A stretch of 13,475 bases of DNA. Source: an uncultured Ruminococcus sp. (GTDB lineage: Bacteria > Bacillota > Clostridia > Oscillospirales > Ruminococcaceae). Each line of letters begins with the position of its first letter. Position 1 is the first letter of the stretch. This document shows, one piece after another, positions 1 to 5,679 of the stretch. Below the pieces are notes generated by a model, which worked only from the letters and a program-made list of their open reading frames with translations, had not been told where the DNA came from and searched no databases. A program made the translations under genes and the position numbers. The DNA lies in contig CAMWKY010000024.1 in the NCBI GenBank assembly GCA_947174965.1, positions 1 to 13,475 of the forward strand, written 5' to 3'.

Positions 1-17
1 GAATAATCAATATATAC

Positions 18-46
18 TTGCATTTTTGTGAAATTTGTGGTATGAT
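18..46 (+). promoter_or_regulatory. Promoter of carB
   Basis: TTGCAT at 18-23 and TATGAT at 41-46 are separated by 17 bases, a good sigma-A-type promoter. It predicts a leader of about 55-60 bases before the carB start. A promoter this close shows carB can be transcribed without an upstream carA, although carA could still lie left of the window. Confidence 0.7.
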
Positions 47-59
47 ATAAGGTAATAGA

Positions 60-86
60 TAATCGGCAGTCAATAATTGTCGGTTA
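60..86 (+). other. Hairpin in the carB leader
   Basis: TAATCGGCA (60-68) can pair with TGTCGGTTA (78-86) over 9 bp, two of them G-U, with a 9-base loop. No U-tract follows, so it is not a classical terminator. No PyrR-type anti-antiterminator consensus was recognised. It may be only a 5' stabilising structure. Confidence 0.3.
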
Positions 87-110
87 AATTATATTCTAAG
101 GAGCGATAAT

Positions 111-3100
111 ATGCCAAAAAAACAGGATATTAACAAGATTATGATTATAGGTTCAGGTCCTATTATTATCGGTCAGGCGTGCGAGTTTGACTATTCAGGC
201 ACTCAAGCTTGCAAGGCACTCAAAAGCTTAGGTTATGAGATTGTCCTTGTAAACTCAAACCCTGCAACTATCATGACAGACCCCGACGTTGCAGACATAA
301 CTTATATTGAACCGCTTAACCTTGACAGACTTACTCAAATTATTGAAAAAGAACGTCCGGACGCACTTCTTCCGAATTTAGGCGGACAATCAGGTCTTAA
401 CCTCTGTTCTGAACTTGATAAAGCAGGCGTACTTGAAAAATACGGTGTAAAAGTTATAGGCGTGCAGGTTGATGCAATTGAGCGTGGCGAGGATAGAATT
501 GAGTTCAAGAATGCCATGAAAGCACTTGGAATCGGTATGCCGAAAAGTGAGGTTGCATATTCAGTTGATGAAGCTGTAAAGATTGCTGAAAAACTGAAAT
601 ATCCTGTAGTTTTGCGACCAGCCTATACAATGGGCGGTGCAGGCGGAGGCATGGTTTACAACGTTGACGAACTCAAAATTGTATGCGCAAGAGGATTACA
701 GGCTTCACTTGTTGGACAGGTACTTGTTGAGGAATGTATTTTCGGCTGGGAGGAACTTGAGCTTGAAGTTGTAAGAGACTCCGCAAACAACAAAATCACA
801 GTATGCTTTATTGAAAATATAGACCCTATCGGTGTTCATACGGGCGATTCATTCTGTTCCGCACCTATGCTTACAATTCCCGAAGATGTTCAGGCTGAAT
901 TGCAGGATATGTCATACAGAATTATTGAAAGCATTGAAGTAATCGGCGGTTGTAACTGTCAGTTTGCACGTGACCCCGAAACAGGTCGTATTGTTGTTAT
1001 CGAAATCAATCCACGAACATCACGTTCGTCAGCACTTGCATCAAAAGCAACTGGTTTCCCGATTGCACTTGTTTCAGCAATGCTTGCCTGCGGACTTACT
1101 CTTGATGAGATTCCATGCGGAAAATACGGTACACTTGATAAATACGTACCTGACGGCGAATATGTTGTAATAAAGTTTGCACGCTGGGCATTTGAGAAAT
1201 TCAAGGGTGCAGAGGACAAACTTGGTACACAAATGAGAGCAGTAGGCGAAGTAATGAGTATCGGCAAGACCTACAAAGAAGCATTTCAGAAGTCTATCAG
1301 AAGTCTTGAAACTGGTCGCTACGGTCTCGGTTTTGCTAAAAACTTCAATTCCATGTCAAAAGATGAACTTCTTGACCTGCTCCGCTGTCCGACAAGTGAA
1401 AGACAGTTCATTATATACGAAGCACTCCGCAAAGGTGCAACAGTTGACGAAATATTTGAACTCACAAAAATCAAGCATTATTTCCTTGAGCAGATGCTTG
1501 AACTTGTGCAGGAAGAAGAAAATCTCCTGAAAATGAAAGGCAGTGTACCTGAAAAAGACGTACTGAAACAGGCAAAGCTTGACGGATTTTCCGACCGTTA
1601 TCTTAGTTCACTCCTTGAAATTACAGAGGAAGAAATCCGCAATGCAAGAATCGGTTTCGGCATCAATGAAGCATGGGAGGGCGTACACGTAAGCGGTACA
1701 CAAAATTCTGCATACTACTACTCAACTTATCATCTTGACGAAGATAAAAGTCCTGTCAATACAGACAAGCCAAAGATTATGATACTTGGCGGAGGTCCGA
1801 ACAGAATCGGTCAGGGTATTGAGTTCGACTATTGCTGTGTACACGCTGCACTTGCACTTAAAAAGCTTGGTTTTGAGTCGATTATTGTAAACTGCAACCC
1901 CGAAACAGTATCAACTGACTATGATACGTCCGACAAGCTTTATTTTGAACCGCTTACACTTGAAGATGTACTAGCAATCCACGATAAAGAAAAGCCAGTC
2001 GGAGTTATTGCACAGTTCGGCGGACAAACTCCTCTCAATCTTGCAAACGACCTCAAAAAATACGGCGTAAACATTCTCGGCACAACTCCTGAAACTATCG
2101 ACCTTGCAGAAGACCGTGACCATTTCCGTGCAATGATGGATAAACTTGAAATTCCTATGCCAGAAGCTGGTATGGCTGTAAACGCAGAAGAAGCTATTGA
2201 GATTGCGAATAAAATCGGCTATCCTGTTATGGTACGTCCATCATACGTACTTGGCGGACGTGGTATGGAGATAGTACATGATGATGAGATGATGAGAATA
2301 TACATGGACGCAGCTGTTGGTGTAACTCCTGACAGACCTATCCTTATCGACAGATTCCTTAATCATGCAACAGAATGTGAAGCAGATGCAATTTCAGACG
2401 GCGAACACTGCTTTGTACCTGCTGTAATGGAGCATATTGAGCTTGCAGGTGTACACTCAGGCGATTCAGCTTGTATACTTCCGTCAAAAAATCTCACTGA
2501 AAAGCAGGTTGCAACAATCAAGGACTATACAAAGAAAATTGCTGTTGAAATGGGTGTTCGTGGACTTATGAATATGCAGTATGCTATTGAGGGCGATACA
2601 GTATATGTACTTGAAGCAAATCCACGTGCATCAAGAACAGTACCGCTTGTATCGAAAGTATGCGATATAAACATGGTAAGAATTGCAACAGAGATTATAA
2701 CATCATCACTCACAGGAAAATCATCACCTGTTCCCGAACTCAAAGACAGACAGATTAACCACTATGGTGTAAAAGAAGCTGTATTCCCGTTCAATATGTT
2801 CCCTGAAGTTGACCCGCTTCTTGGACCTGAAATGCGTTCTACAGGTGAAGTACTTGGCATTTCAAAGTCATTCGGCGAAGCTTACTACAAAGCGCAGGAA
2901 GCAACAAAAACCGCACTCCCGAACAGCGGAACAGTACTTCTTAGTATATGTGACAGAGACAAGCCCGAACTTATTGACATTGCAAAGGGATTCAATGAAC
3001 TTGGATTCAAAGTACTTGCAACTCATAAGTGCTATAAACTTCTTGTGCAGGAGGGTATACCCTGCGAGAGAATATACAAGATTTACGAGGGCAGACCTAA

Positions 3101-3332
3101 TATAGCAGATGAAATTGCTAACGGTGAAATCCAGCTTATCATCAATACACCAGCAGGAAAGTCAAGTATTCATGATGACAGCTATATCCGTAAAGCAGCT
3201 ATAAAGCACCGTGTACCATATATCACAACCATGGCAGCAGCAAAAGCAAGTGTTGAGGGTATCCGTGCTATCAAGAATAATCATCATATTGAAGTCAAGT
3301 CGCTCCAGTCTCATCATGGCGATATAAAGTAA
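111..3332 (+). CDS. carB: Carbamoyl-phosphate synthase large subunit
   Basis: This enzyme makes carbamoyl phosphate from bicarbonate, ammonia (delivered by the small subunit CarA) and two ATP, in the cytoplasm, for pyrimidine and arginine synthesis. The 1073 residues equal the usual family length. The two homologous synthetase halves are visible: an N-terminal half opening with GSGPIIIGQACEFDYSG near residue 14, and a second half with GGGPNRIGQGIEFDY near residue 560. Each is followed by an ATP-grasp domain with its glycine-rich loops (MGGAGGGM and LGGRGMEI). From about residue 940 to the end is an MGS-like allosteric domain (TVLLSICDRDKPELIDIA, INTPAGK, YITTMAAAKA). The start has AAGGAG at 98-103, seven bases upstream. 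No carA lies downstream; its location is outside the window. All motifs appear intact. Confidence 0.98.
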   Translation: MPKKQDINKIMIIGSGPIIIGQACEFDYSGTQACKALKSLGYEIVLVNSNPATIMTDPDVADITYIEPLNLDRLTQIIEKERPDALLPNLGGQSGLNLCSELDKAGVLEKYGVKVIGVQVDAIERGEDRIEFKNAMKALGIGMPKSEVAYSVDEAVKIAEKLKYPVVLRPAYTMGGAGGGMVYNVDELKIVCARGLQASLVGQVLVEECIFGWEELELEVVRDSANNKITVCFIENIDPIGVHTGDSFCSAPMLTIPEDVQAELQDMSYRIIESIEVIGGCNCQFARDPETGRIVVIEINPRTSRSSALASKATGFPIALVSAMLACGLTLDEIPCGKYGTLDKYVPDGEYVVIKFARWAFEKFKGAEDKLGTQMRAVGEVMSIGKTYKEAFQKSIRSLETGRYGLGFAKNFNSMSKDELLDLLRCPTSERQFIIYEALRKGATVDEIFELTKIKHYFLEQMLELVQEEENLLKMKGSVPEKDVLKQAKLDGFSDRYLSSLLEITEEEIRNARIGFGINEAWEGVHVSGTQNSAYYYSTYHLDEDKSPVNTDKPKIMILGGGPNRIGQGIEFDYCCVHAALALKKLGFESIIVNCNPETVSTDYDTSDKLYFEPLTLEDVLAIHDKEKPVGVIAQFGGQTPLNLANDLKKYGVNILGTTPETIDLAEDRDHFRAMMDKLEIPMPEAGMAVNAEEAIEIANKIGYPVMVRPSYVLGGRGMEIVHDDEMMRIYMDAAVGVTPDRPILIDRFLNHATECEADAISDGEHCFVPAVMEHIELAGVHSGDSACILPSKNLTEKQVATIKDYTKKIAVEMGVRGLMNMQYAIEGDTVYVLEANPRASRTVPLVSKVCDINMVRIATEIITSSLTGKSSPVPELKDRQINHYGVKEAVFPFNMFPEVDPLLGPEMRSTGEVLGISKSFGEAYYKAQEATKTALPNSGTVLLSICDRDKPELIDIAKGFNELGFKVLATHKCYKLLVQEGIPCERIYKIYEGRPNIADEIANGEIQLIINTPAGKSSIHDDSYIRKAAIKHRVPYITTMAAAKASVEGIRAIKNNHHIEVKSLQSHHGDIK

Positions 3333-3345
3333 TATAACAAAAAAA

Positions 3346-3370
3346 CTGCATCGAAATATTTTCGGTGCAG
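3346..3370 (+). terminator. Hairpin between carB and the deaminase gene
   Basis: CTGCATCGAAA (3346-3356) pairs with TTTCGGTGCAG (3360-3370) over 11 bp with a 3-base loop. On the plus strand it is followed by TAATATTATT, a poor U-tract, so it may only attenuate read-through into the next gene. Read on the minus strand it is followed by seven T, a good terminator for any antisense transcription into carB. Confidence 0.5.
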
Positions 3371-3396
3371 TAATATTATTCAGAGGTAGTATAAAA

Positions 3397-3789
3397 ATGG
3401 ACAAAATATGGGAAACTCTTTATTTATCAGCGAAAAATGTACAGAATTACAGAAAAATTTCTGATTATATAACTGCAGGAGAAGTATCTGCTGCAATTCT
3501 TTCATCGTCAGGAAAAATATATACAGGAGTTTGTCTTGATACTTGTTCAACACTTGGTATATGTGCAGAACGTAATGCTATATTCAATATGATTACAAAC
3601 GGCGAATATGAAATAGAAAAAGTAATTGCAATTCTTCCTGACGGAAAAACAGGTACTCCATGCGGAGCGTGCCGTGAGCTTATGGTTCAGCTTATGCCTG
3701 AAAAATACAAGGATATAGAAATAATGCTTGACTATGAAAATCAGAAAATAATCACATTGGGACAAATGACACCTGAATGGTGGATATAA
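3397..3789 (+). CDS. Cytidine deaminase-family zinc hydrolase
   Basis: A 130-residue cytoplasmic enzyme of the cytidine deaminase fold, which removes the amino group of a cytosine-type base using zinc-bound water. The zinc and catalytic motifs are intact: C56-A-E58-R-N (zinc ligand and proton-shuttle glutamate) and P88-C89-GA-C92-RE (two more cysteine ligands), as in small homotetrameric Cdd and blasticidin-S deaminase relatives. The ribose-binding N-x-E-N segment that usually precedes the first motif is replaced by GVCLDTCSTLG, so cytidine may not be the substrate and I give no gene symbol. The start follows AGAGG at 3382-3386. It lies 64 bases after carB, past a hairpin, and may share its transcript; a pyrimidine-salvage link is attractive but inferred. 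Confidence 0.85.
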   Translation: MDKIWETLYLSAKNVQNYRKISDYITAGEVSAAILSSSGKIYTGVCLDTCSTLGICAERNAIFNMITNGEYEIEKVIAILPDGKTGTPCGACRELMVQLMPEKYKDIEIMLDYENQKIITLGQMTPEWWI

Positions 3790-3857
3790 AAGGTGATAAT
3801 ATTATTAAAAAAATATTCAGGAGCAGTGTTTGTAAAATATAATTTAATGGAGGGTTC

Positions 3858-4301
3858 ATGAATCAGAATAAACTAAATAATTTACTTAATCAAAATGATG
3901 ACTATGATTTCATTAATGCTCTTATAGACCTTGTTTATGGCAGATATGCGGAAATGGGCTATGAAAATCTCAATGAAGTTCAGCGTACACTGTATCTCTG
4001 TTGTCTCATTGAGGACTGCTGTCAGGCTGATACTCTGTACACTTTTATTGAGGAAGGCAAGGGAAAATATCTGCCTGATGCCGTTGAAGCATACGACAGA
4101 ATAGGTGCGCCGAAAACTTCCGCACTGCTAAAACAGGTTATCAGCATAACTCCGCAGAATGTCATTGACGGTGAAAGTCCGACCGATGAAATTCTTGATA
4201 AAATTATTGAAACAGGCAGTCTGATTTCTGATTATCCCGACGGTGTGATGCACAAAATATACTTCGATTATGCCAAAAAGCACTCAACAGAAATTCTGTG
4301 A
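3858..4301 (+). CDS. DUF4375/DMP19-like protein
   Basis: A 147-residue soluble, acidic, helical protein. The stretch from about residue 38 to 95 (NLNEVQRTLYLCCLIEDCC, TLYTFIEEGKG, EAYDRIGAPKTSALLKQ) follows the pattern of the DUF4375 (DMP19-like) family: an E-x-Q-R helix, an aromatic/glycine segment, then a helix with R-x-G-A-x-x-T. The biochemical role of this family is not known to me and I assign none. The start has a strong GGAGGG at 3849-3854. The gene follows the deaminase by 68 bases. Its stop codon is immediately followed by the first unit of the toxin-like repeat array. No signal peptide or membrane segment is seen. Confidence 0.7.
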   Translation: MNQNKLNNLLNQNDDYDFINALIDLVYGRYAEMGYENLNEVQRTLYLCCLIEDCCQADTLYTFIEEGKGKYLPDAVEAYDRIGAPKTSALLKQVISITPQNVIDGESPTDEILDKIIETGSLISDYPDGVMHKIYFDYAKKHSTEIL

Positions 4302-4321
4302 AAAAAATTTTTCGCAGGTAC

Positions 4322-4350
4322 TTGACGTATCATAAAAGATATGCTATAAT
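4322..4350 (+). promoter_or_regulatory. Promoter of antisense RNA 1
   Basis: TTGACG (4322-4327), a 17-base spacer and TATAAT (4345-4350). It is near-consensus and is repeated in all three units with the same spacing. Confidence 0.8.
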
Positions 4351-4356
4351 ATATAA

Positions 4357-4455
4357 AAAGAGGGCACTGCGATAAGCGGCTTCTCCCTCAAAAGTTGTTA
4401 AGTAGAAAATATAGTCAACCTTTTTTGCGAGTGGGGCGACTATTTCTTGTTGTTG
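4357..4455 (+). ncRNA. Predicted antisense antitoxin RNA, unit 1
   Basis: Predicted from the promoter at 4322-4350 and the terminator hairpin at 4411-4443; both ends are estimates. The RNA of about 100 bases has no start codon with a ribosome binding site. Its 5' part folds as GAGGG (4360-4364) with CCCTC (4385-4389), and its 3' part is antisense to the end of the toxin message. It also carries AGAGGG and CTCCCTC, which could pair with the CCCTCT and the ribosome binding site in the toxin leader. It is the expected RNA antitoxin of a type I system. Transcription has not been shown. Confidence 0.6.
4411..4443. terminator. Shared two-way terminator, unit 1
   Basis: ATAGTC (4411-4416) pairs with GACTAT (4438-4443). 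T-rich tails follow in both directions: TTTCTTGTTGTTG on the plus strand and ATATTTTCT on the minus strand. The toxin stop codon TAG (4442-4440) lies within the stem, so sense and antisense RNAs overlap here at their 3' ends. On the minus strand, a second hairpin (GAGGG/CCCTC, 4360-4389) followed by TTTTT gives a backup terminator. Confidence 0.6.
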
Positions 4456-4520
4456 TTAAGCACAAGTGACATGATGTGTACTATTAAAGTAAGTAATAAG
4501 ATTAATTCTGAAATACTCAT
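4440..4520 (-). CDS. Small hydrophobic toxin-like peptide, unit 1
   Basis: A 26-codon ORF, too short for routine ORF calling. The peptide begins MSISELILLL, has one hydrophobic stretch of about 16-18 residues and ends VLNNNKK, so it is probably a single-pass membrane peptide with a basic cytoplasmic tail. In size, the opening M-S-x-x-E-L pattern and the lysine tail it resembles Firmicute type I toxins (putative holin-like toxins, TxpA/BsrG, Fst); I cannot tell which family without a profile search. GAGGG at 4533-4529 is 8 bases from the ATG, and sits in a CCCTCT/AGAGGG hairpin that should limit translation. A consensus minus-strand promoter lies at 4617-4590. The 27-residue paralogue in unit 2 supports a real gene. 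Confidence 0.75.
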   Translation of the reverse strand: MSISELILLLTLIVHIMSLVLNNNKK

Positions 4521-4528
4521 GCAACTCA

Positions 4529-4543
4529 CCCTCTTTCAGAGGG
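4529..4543 (-). promoter_or_regulatory. Ribosome-binding-site hairpin, toxin 1
   Basis: On the minus strand CCCTCT (4543-4538), loop GAA, AGAGGG (4534-4529). The second arm contains the GAGGG Shine-Dalgarno of the toxin, so the site is hidden in the folded message. Unit 2 keeps CCCTC/GAGGG with a changed loop (GGAAA). Confidence 0.6.
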
Positions 4544-4576
4544 AAAGAATCGAAGCCGCCTACCGTTTTTTTGCAG

Positions 4577-4612
4577 CACCCATGTTATCATTATATCATG
4601 GGTGGCTTTTTT
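4577..4612 (+). terminator. Palindrome/terminator overlapping the toxin 1 -10 box
   Basis: CACCCATG (4577-4584) and CATGGGTG (4597-4604) form an 8-bp stem followed by GCTTTTTT, a plus-strand intrinsic terminator. Its 12-base loop contains the minus-strand toxin -10 box (ATTATA on the plus strand, 4590-4595). It could also be an operator. Confidence 0.6.
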
Positions 4613-4617
4613 GTCAA
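4590..4617 (-). promoter_or_regulatory. Promoter of toxin 1
   Basis: On the minus strand TTGACA (4617-4612), a 16-base spacer, TATAAT (4595-4590): both boxes match the consensus exactly. It predicts a leader of about 60 bases before the toxin start. Confidence 0.8.
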
Positions 4618-4645
4618 GTATTGTAGAAAAATTTTTTGCAGATAC

Positions 4646-4674
4646 TTGACATAATAAAAAAAATCTGCTATAAT
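4646..4674 (+). promoter_or_regulatory. Promoter of antisense RNA 2
   Basis: TTGACA (4646-4651), 17 bases, TATAAT (4669-4674): a perfect consensus promoter on the plus strand, diverging from the toxin 1 promoter. Confidence 0.85.
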
Positions 4675-4680
4675 ATATAA

Positions 4681-4772
4681 AAGAGGGCACTGCGATAAGC
4701 GGCTTTCTCCCTCAAAAAATTGAAAAAATAGTCAACCTCTCGGGAAATTTGGGCGACTATTTCTTCTTGTTA
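4681..4772 (+). ncRNA. Predicted antisense antitoxin RNA, unit 2
   Basis: Ends are estimated from the promoter at 4646-4674 and the terminator at 4726-4762. Its first 35 bases are nearly identical to those of the unit 1 RNA (AGAGGG, GCGATAAGCGGC, CTCCCTC), while the later part is diverged. Shared 5' ends mean each RNA might act on both toxins; the diverged 3' parts would favour its own partner. No coding potential is seen. Confidence 0.6.
4726..4762. terminator. Shared two-way terminator, unit 2
   Basis: AAATAGTC (4726-4733) pairs with GACTATTT (4755-4762) over 8 bp, with TCTTCTTGTTATTG following on the plus strand and TTTCAATTTTTTG on the minus strand. The toxin 2 stop codon lies in the stem, as in unit 1. 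Confidence 0.6.
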
Positions 4773-4840
4773 TTGTTTATCACGAGTGATATAATGCCAA
4801 TTATTACGTTAAGTAGTAAAAGTAATTCTGAAATGCTCAT
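4757..4840 (-). CDS. Small hydrophobic toxin-like peptide, unit 2
   Basis: A 27-codon paralogue of the unit 1 peptide. It begins MSISELLLLL and ends VINNNKKK. The middle differs (NVIIGIIS instead of TLIVHIMS), but all changes keep a hydrophobic single-span peptide with a basic tail, as expected if the protein is under selection. The Shine-Dalgarno GAGGG lies in a hairpin at 4849-4863, 8 bases from the start codon, as in unit 1. A consensus minus-strand promoter is at 4938-4910. The likely role is a membrane-acting type I toxin repressed by the convergent RNA; this is inferred from layout and peptide type only. Confidence 0.75.
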   Translation of the reverse strand: MSISELLLLLNVIIGIISLVINNNKKK

Positions 4841-4848
4841 GTAACTCA

Positions 4849-4863
4849 CCCTCTTTCCGAGGG
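4849..4863 (-). promoter_or_regulatory. Ribosome-binding-site hairpin, toxin 2
   Basis: On the minus strand CCCTC (4863-4859), loop GGAAA, GAGGG (4853-4849). The Shine-Dalgarno is again in the 3' arm, as in unit 1. Confidence 0.55.
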
Positions 4864-4896
4864 AAAGAATCGAAGCCGCCTACCGTTTTTTTGCAG

Positions 4897-4933
4897 CACC
4901 CATGTTATCATTATATCATGGGTGGCTTTTTTT
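4897..4933 (+). terminator. Palindrome/terminator overlapping the toxin 2 -10 box
   Basis: The same CACCCATG/CATGGGTG stem (4897-4904 and 4917-4924) as in unit 1, followed by GCTTTTTTT, with the toxin 2 -10 box inside its loop. Confidence 0.6.
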
Positions 4934-4938
4934 GTCAA
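4910..4938 (-). promoter_or_regulatory. Promoter of toxin 2
   Basis: On the minus strand TTGACA (4938-4933), a 17-base spacer and TATAAT (4915-4910), identical to the consensus. The spacer is one base longer than in unit 1. Confidence 0.8.
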
Positions 4939-4967
4939 GTATTGTAGAAAAAATTTTTTGTGAGTAC

Positions 4968-4996
4968 TTGACATAACAAAAAAGATATGCTATAAT
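4968..4996 (+). promoter_or_regulatory. Promoter of orphan antisense RNA 3
   Basis: TTGACA (4968-4973), 17 bases, TATAAT (4991-4996). It is fully preserved although its toxin partner is gone. It points at the YkgJ-family gene and could supply that gene's transcription if the hairpins at 5030-5060 and 5086-5108 leak. Confidence 0.75.
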
Positions 4997-5002
4997 GTGT
5001 AT

Positions 5003-5070
5003 ATAGCTTATCTCTCTGTTTTGCGAAATAGCCGTCGCTTTAGGGGAGACGGGCGACTGTTTCTTATTTT
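5003..5070 (+). ncRNA. Predicted orphan antisense RNA, unit 3
   Basis: Predicted from the intact promoter at 4968-4996 and a weak hairpin around GCCGTC...GACGGGCGACT followed by GTTTCTTATTTTTG. Its 5' part has lost the AGAGGG/AAGCGGC block found in units 1 and 2. It could be a decayed antitoxin RNA or simply the leader of the next gene. The ends are estimates. Confidence 0.35.
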
Positions 5071-5080
5071 TGTTTAACAT
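5054..5080 (-). pseudogene. Remnant of a third toxin gene
   Basis: On the minus strand ATG TTA AAC AAA AAT AAG AAA CAG TCGCCC aligns with the toxin 1 end GTG CTT AAC AAC AAC AAG AAA TAG TCGCCC. Only the last seven or so codons of the tail survive, and the stop codon has become CAG. The leader and hydrophobic part are missing: the palindrome follows after about 6 bases here, against about 115 in unit 1, implying a deletion of about 110 bp. Confidence 0.6.
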
Positions 5081-5085
5081 AAAGT

Positions 5086-5108
5086 ACCCATAGTATTATG
5101 CTATGGGT
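5086..5108 (+). terminator. Palindrome of unit 3
   Basis: ACCCATAG (5086-5093), a 7-base loop, CTATGGGT (5101-5108), then TGCTTTATTTT. It corresponds to the CACCCATG/CATGGGTG palindrome of units 1 and 2 with matching changes in both arms. It lies just before the ribosome binding site of the next gene. Confidence 0.5.
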
Positions 5109-5139
5109 TGCTTTATTTTGTATCGGAAAGGGATTTTTT

Positions 5140-5607
5140 ATGCTGAAAGAAATACTTAAAAACAAAACTTGTGCGGAGTGCAGAATGTGCTGTATTTTTG
5201 ATAGATACGATATATGGGAAACTCCGCTTTTTGATGAGGACACCAGAAACAAGGTGCTTGAATTTAATTCGGGGGCTGTATTTGCAAAAGTCGGCAACAA
5301 ATATATGCTCAATGCAGGCGAACTTGCGGAGGGCGATTTGTTTACCTGCCCTGCACTTACTGAAAACGGCTGTATTTTAGGTGACAGCAAGCCTTTTGAC
5401 TGCCGTATATATCCTTTCAGGGTCATGGACAAGGACGGACAACGTGTTATTGCTGTTTCAACGCTCTGCAAAGACGTTCACGGACAGAATCACGACAAAC
5501 TGCGTAAGTACCTGAAAAATGGTCTTGCAGAAAAAATATTTGCCTATGCTGATGCAAATCCTGATGTTGTCAAGCCATATTATGATAATTATACAGTTAT
5601 TTTATAA
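5140..5607 (+). CDS. YkgJ-family cysteine-cluster protein
   Basis: A 155-residue soluble protein of the YkgJ / zinc-iron-chelating CxxCxxCC family. The N-terminal cluster C11-x2-C14-x2-C17-C18 is followed by C70, C78, C88 (FDCRIYPF) and C110, the family's pattern of metal-binding cysteines. Relatives are thought to bind zinc or an iron-sulphur centre, but the reaction is not established, so no symbol is given. I start it at the ATG at 5140 because GGAAAGGG (5125-5132) lies 7 bases upstream. An in-frame ATG at 5098 has no ribosome binding site and falls in the palindrome of the preceding repeat unit. The only good promoter upstream is the orphan antisense promoter at 4968-4996. The gene ends just before the proS promoter. 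Confidence 0.85.
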   Translation: MLKEILKNKTCAECRMCCIFDRYDIWETPLFDEDTRNKVLEFNSGAVFAKVGNKYMLNAGELAEGDLFTCPALTENGCILGDSKPFDCRIYPFRVMDKDGQRVIAVSTLCKDVHGQNHDKLRKYLKNGLAEKIFAYADANPDVVKPYYDNYTVIL

Positions 5608-5616
5608 ATATTTTTG

Positions 5617-5645
5617 TTGACATTTTCAAATCAGCGTGATATAAT
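5617..5645 (+). promoter_or_regulatory. Promoter of proS
   Basis: TTGACA (5617-5622), 17 bases, TATAAT (5640-5645), a perfect consensus. The resulting leader of only about 28 bases leaves no room for a T-box riboswitch. It also rules out the in-frame ATG at 5614 as the proS start. Confidence 0.85.
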
Positions 5646-5679
5646 TATATCAAAAAGTATAAGAAAGGAAGTATATAAA

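Larger units (their letters stand above)
4302..5116. repeat. Tandem array of three toxin/antisense units
   Basis: A unit of about 322-325 bp is repeated: roughly 4302-4626, 4627-4947 and a shortened copy 4948-5116. Landmarks recur at fixed spacing: the plus-strand TATAAT is at 4345, 4669 and 4991, and the segment reading GAAAGAATCGAAGCCGCC occurs at 4543 and 4863. Units 1 and 2 each contain a minus-strand small gene and a plus-strand convergent short RNA; unit 3 has lost most of the toxin part. Neighbouring units meet at back-to-back promoters whose -35 boxes form a perfect 10-bp inverted repeat (TGTCAAGTAT at 4612-4621, ATACTTGACA at 4642-4651). The pattern indicates tandem duplication and then decay. 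Confidence 0.9.

Noticed and set aside
3790..3857. A very short ORF after GGTGATAAT between the deaminase and DUF4375 genes
   Set aside because: It would need an ATT start, codes for about a dozen residues, and has no support.
4302..5116. CRISPR or IS-like interpretation of the repeats
   Set aside because: Units exceed 300 bp, there are no short regular repeats with unique spacers, and there is no transposase or terminal inverted repeat with target duplication.
5064..5471. A 135-codon minus-strand ORF over the YkgJ-family gene
   Set aside because: It is a shadow of the plus-strand gene with its Cys pattern and ribosome binding site; only its last codons are real, as the third toxin remnant.
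5614..5679. An upstream in-frame ATG for proS at 5614
   Set aside because: The proS promoter (5617-5645) lies downstream of this codon, and AAAGGAAG fits the ATG at 5680.
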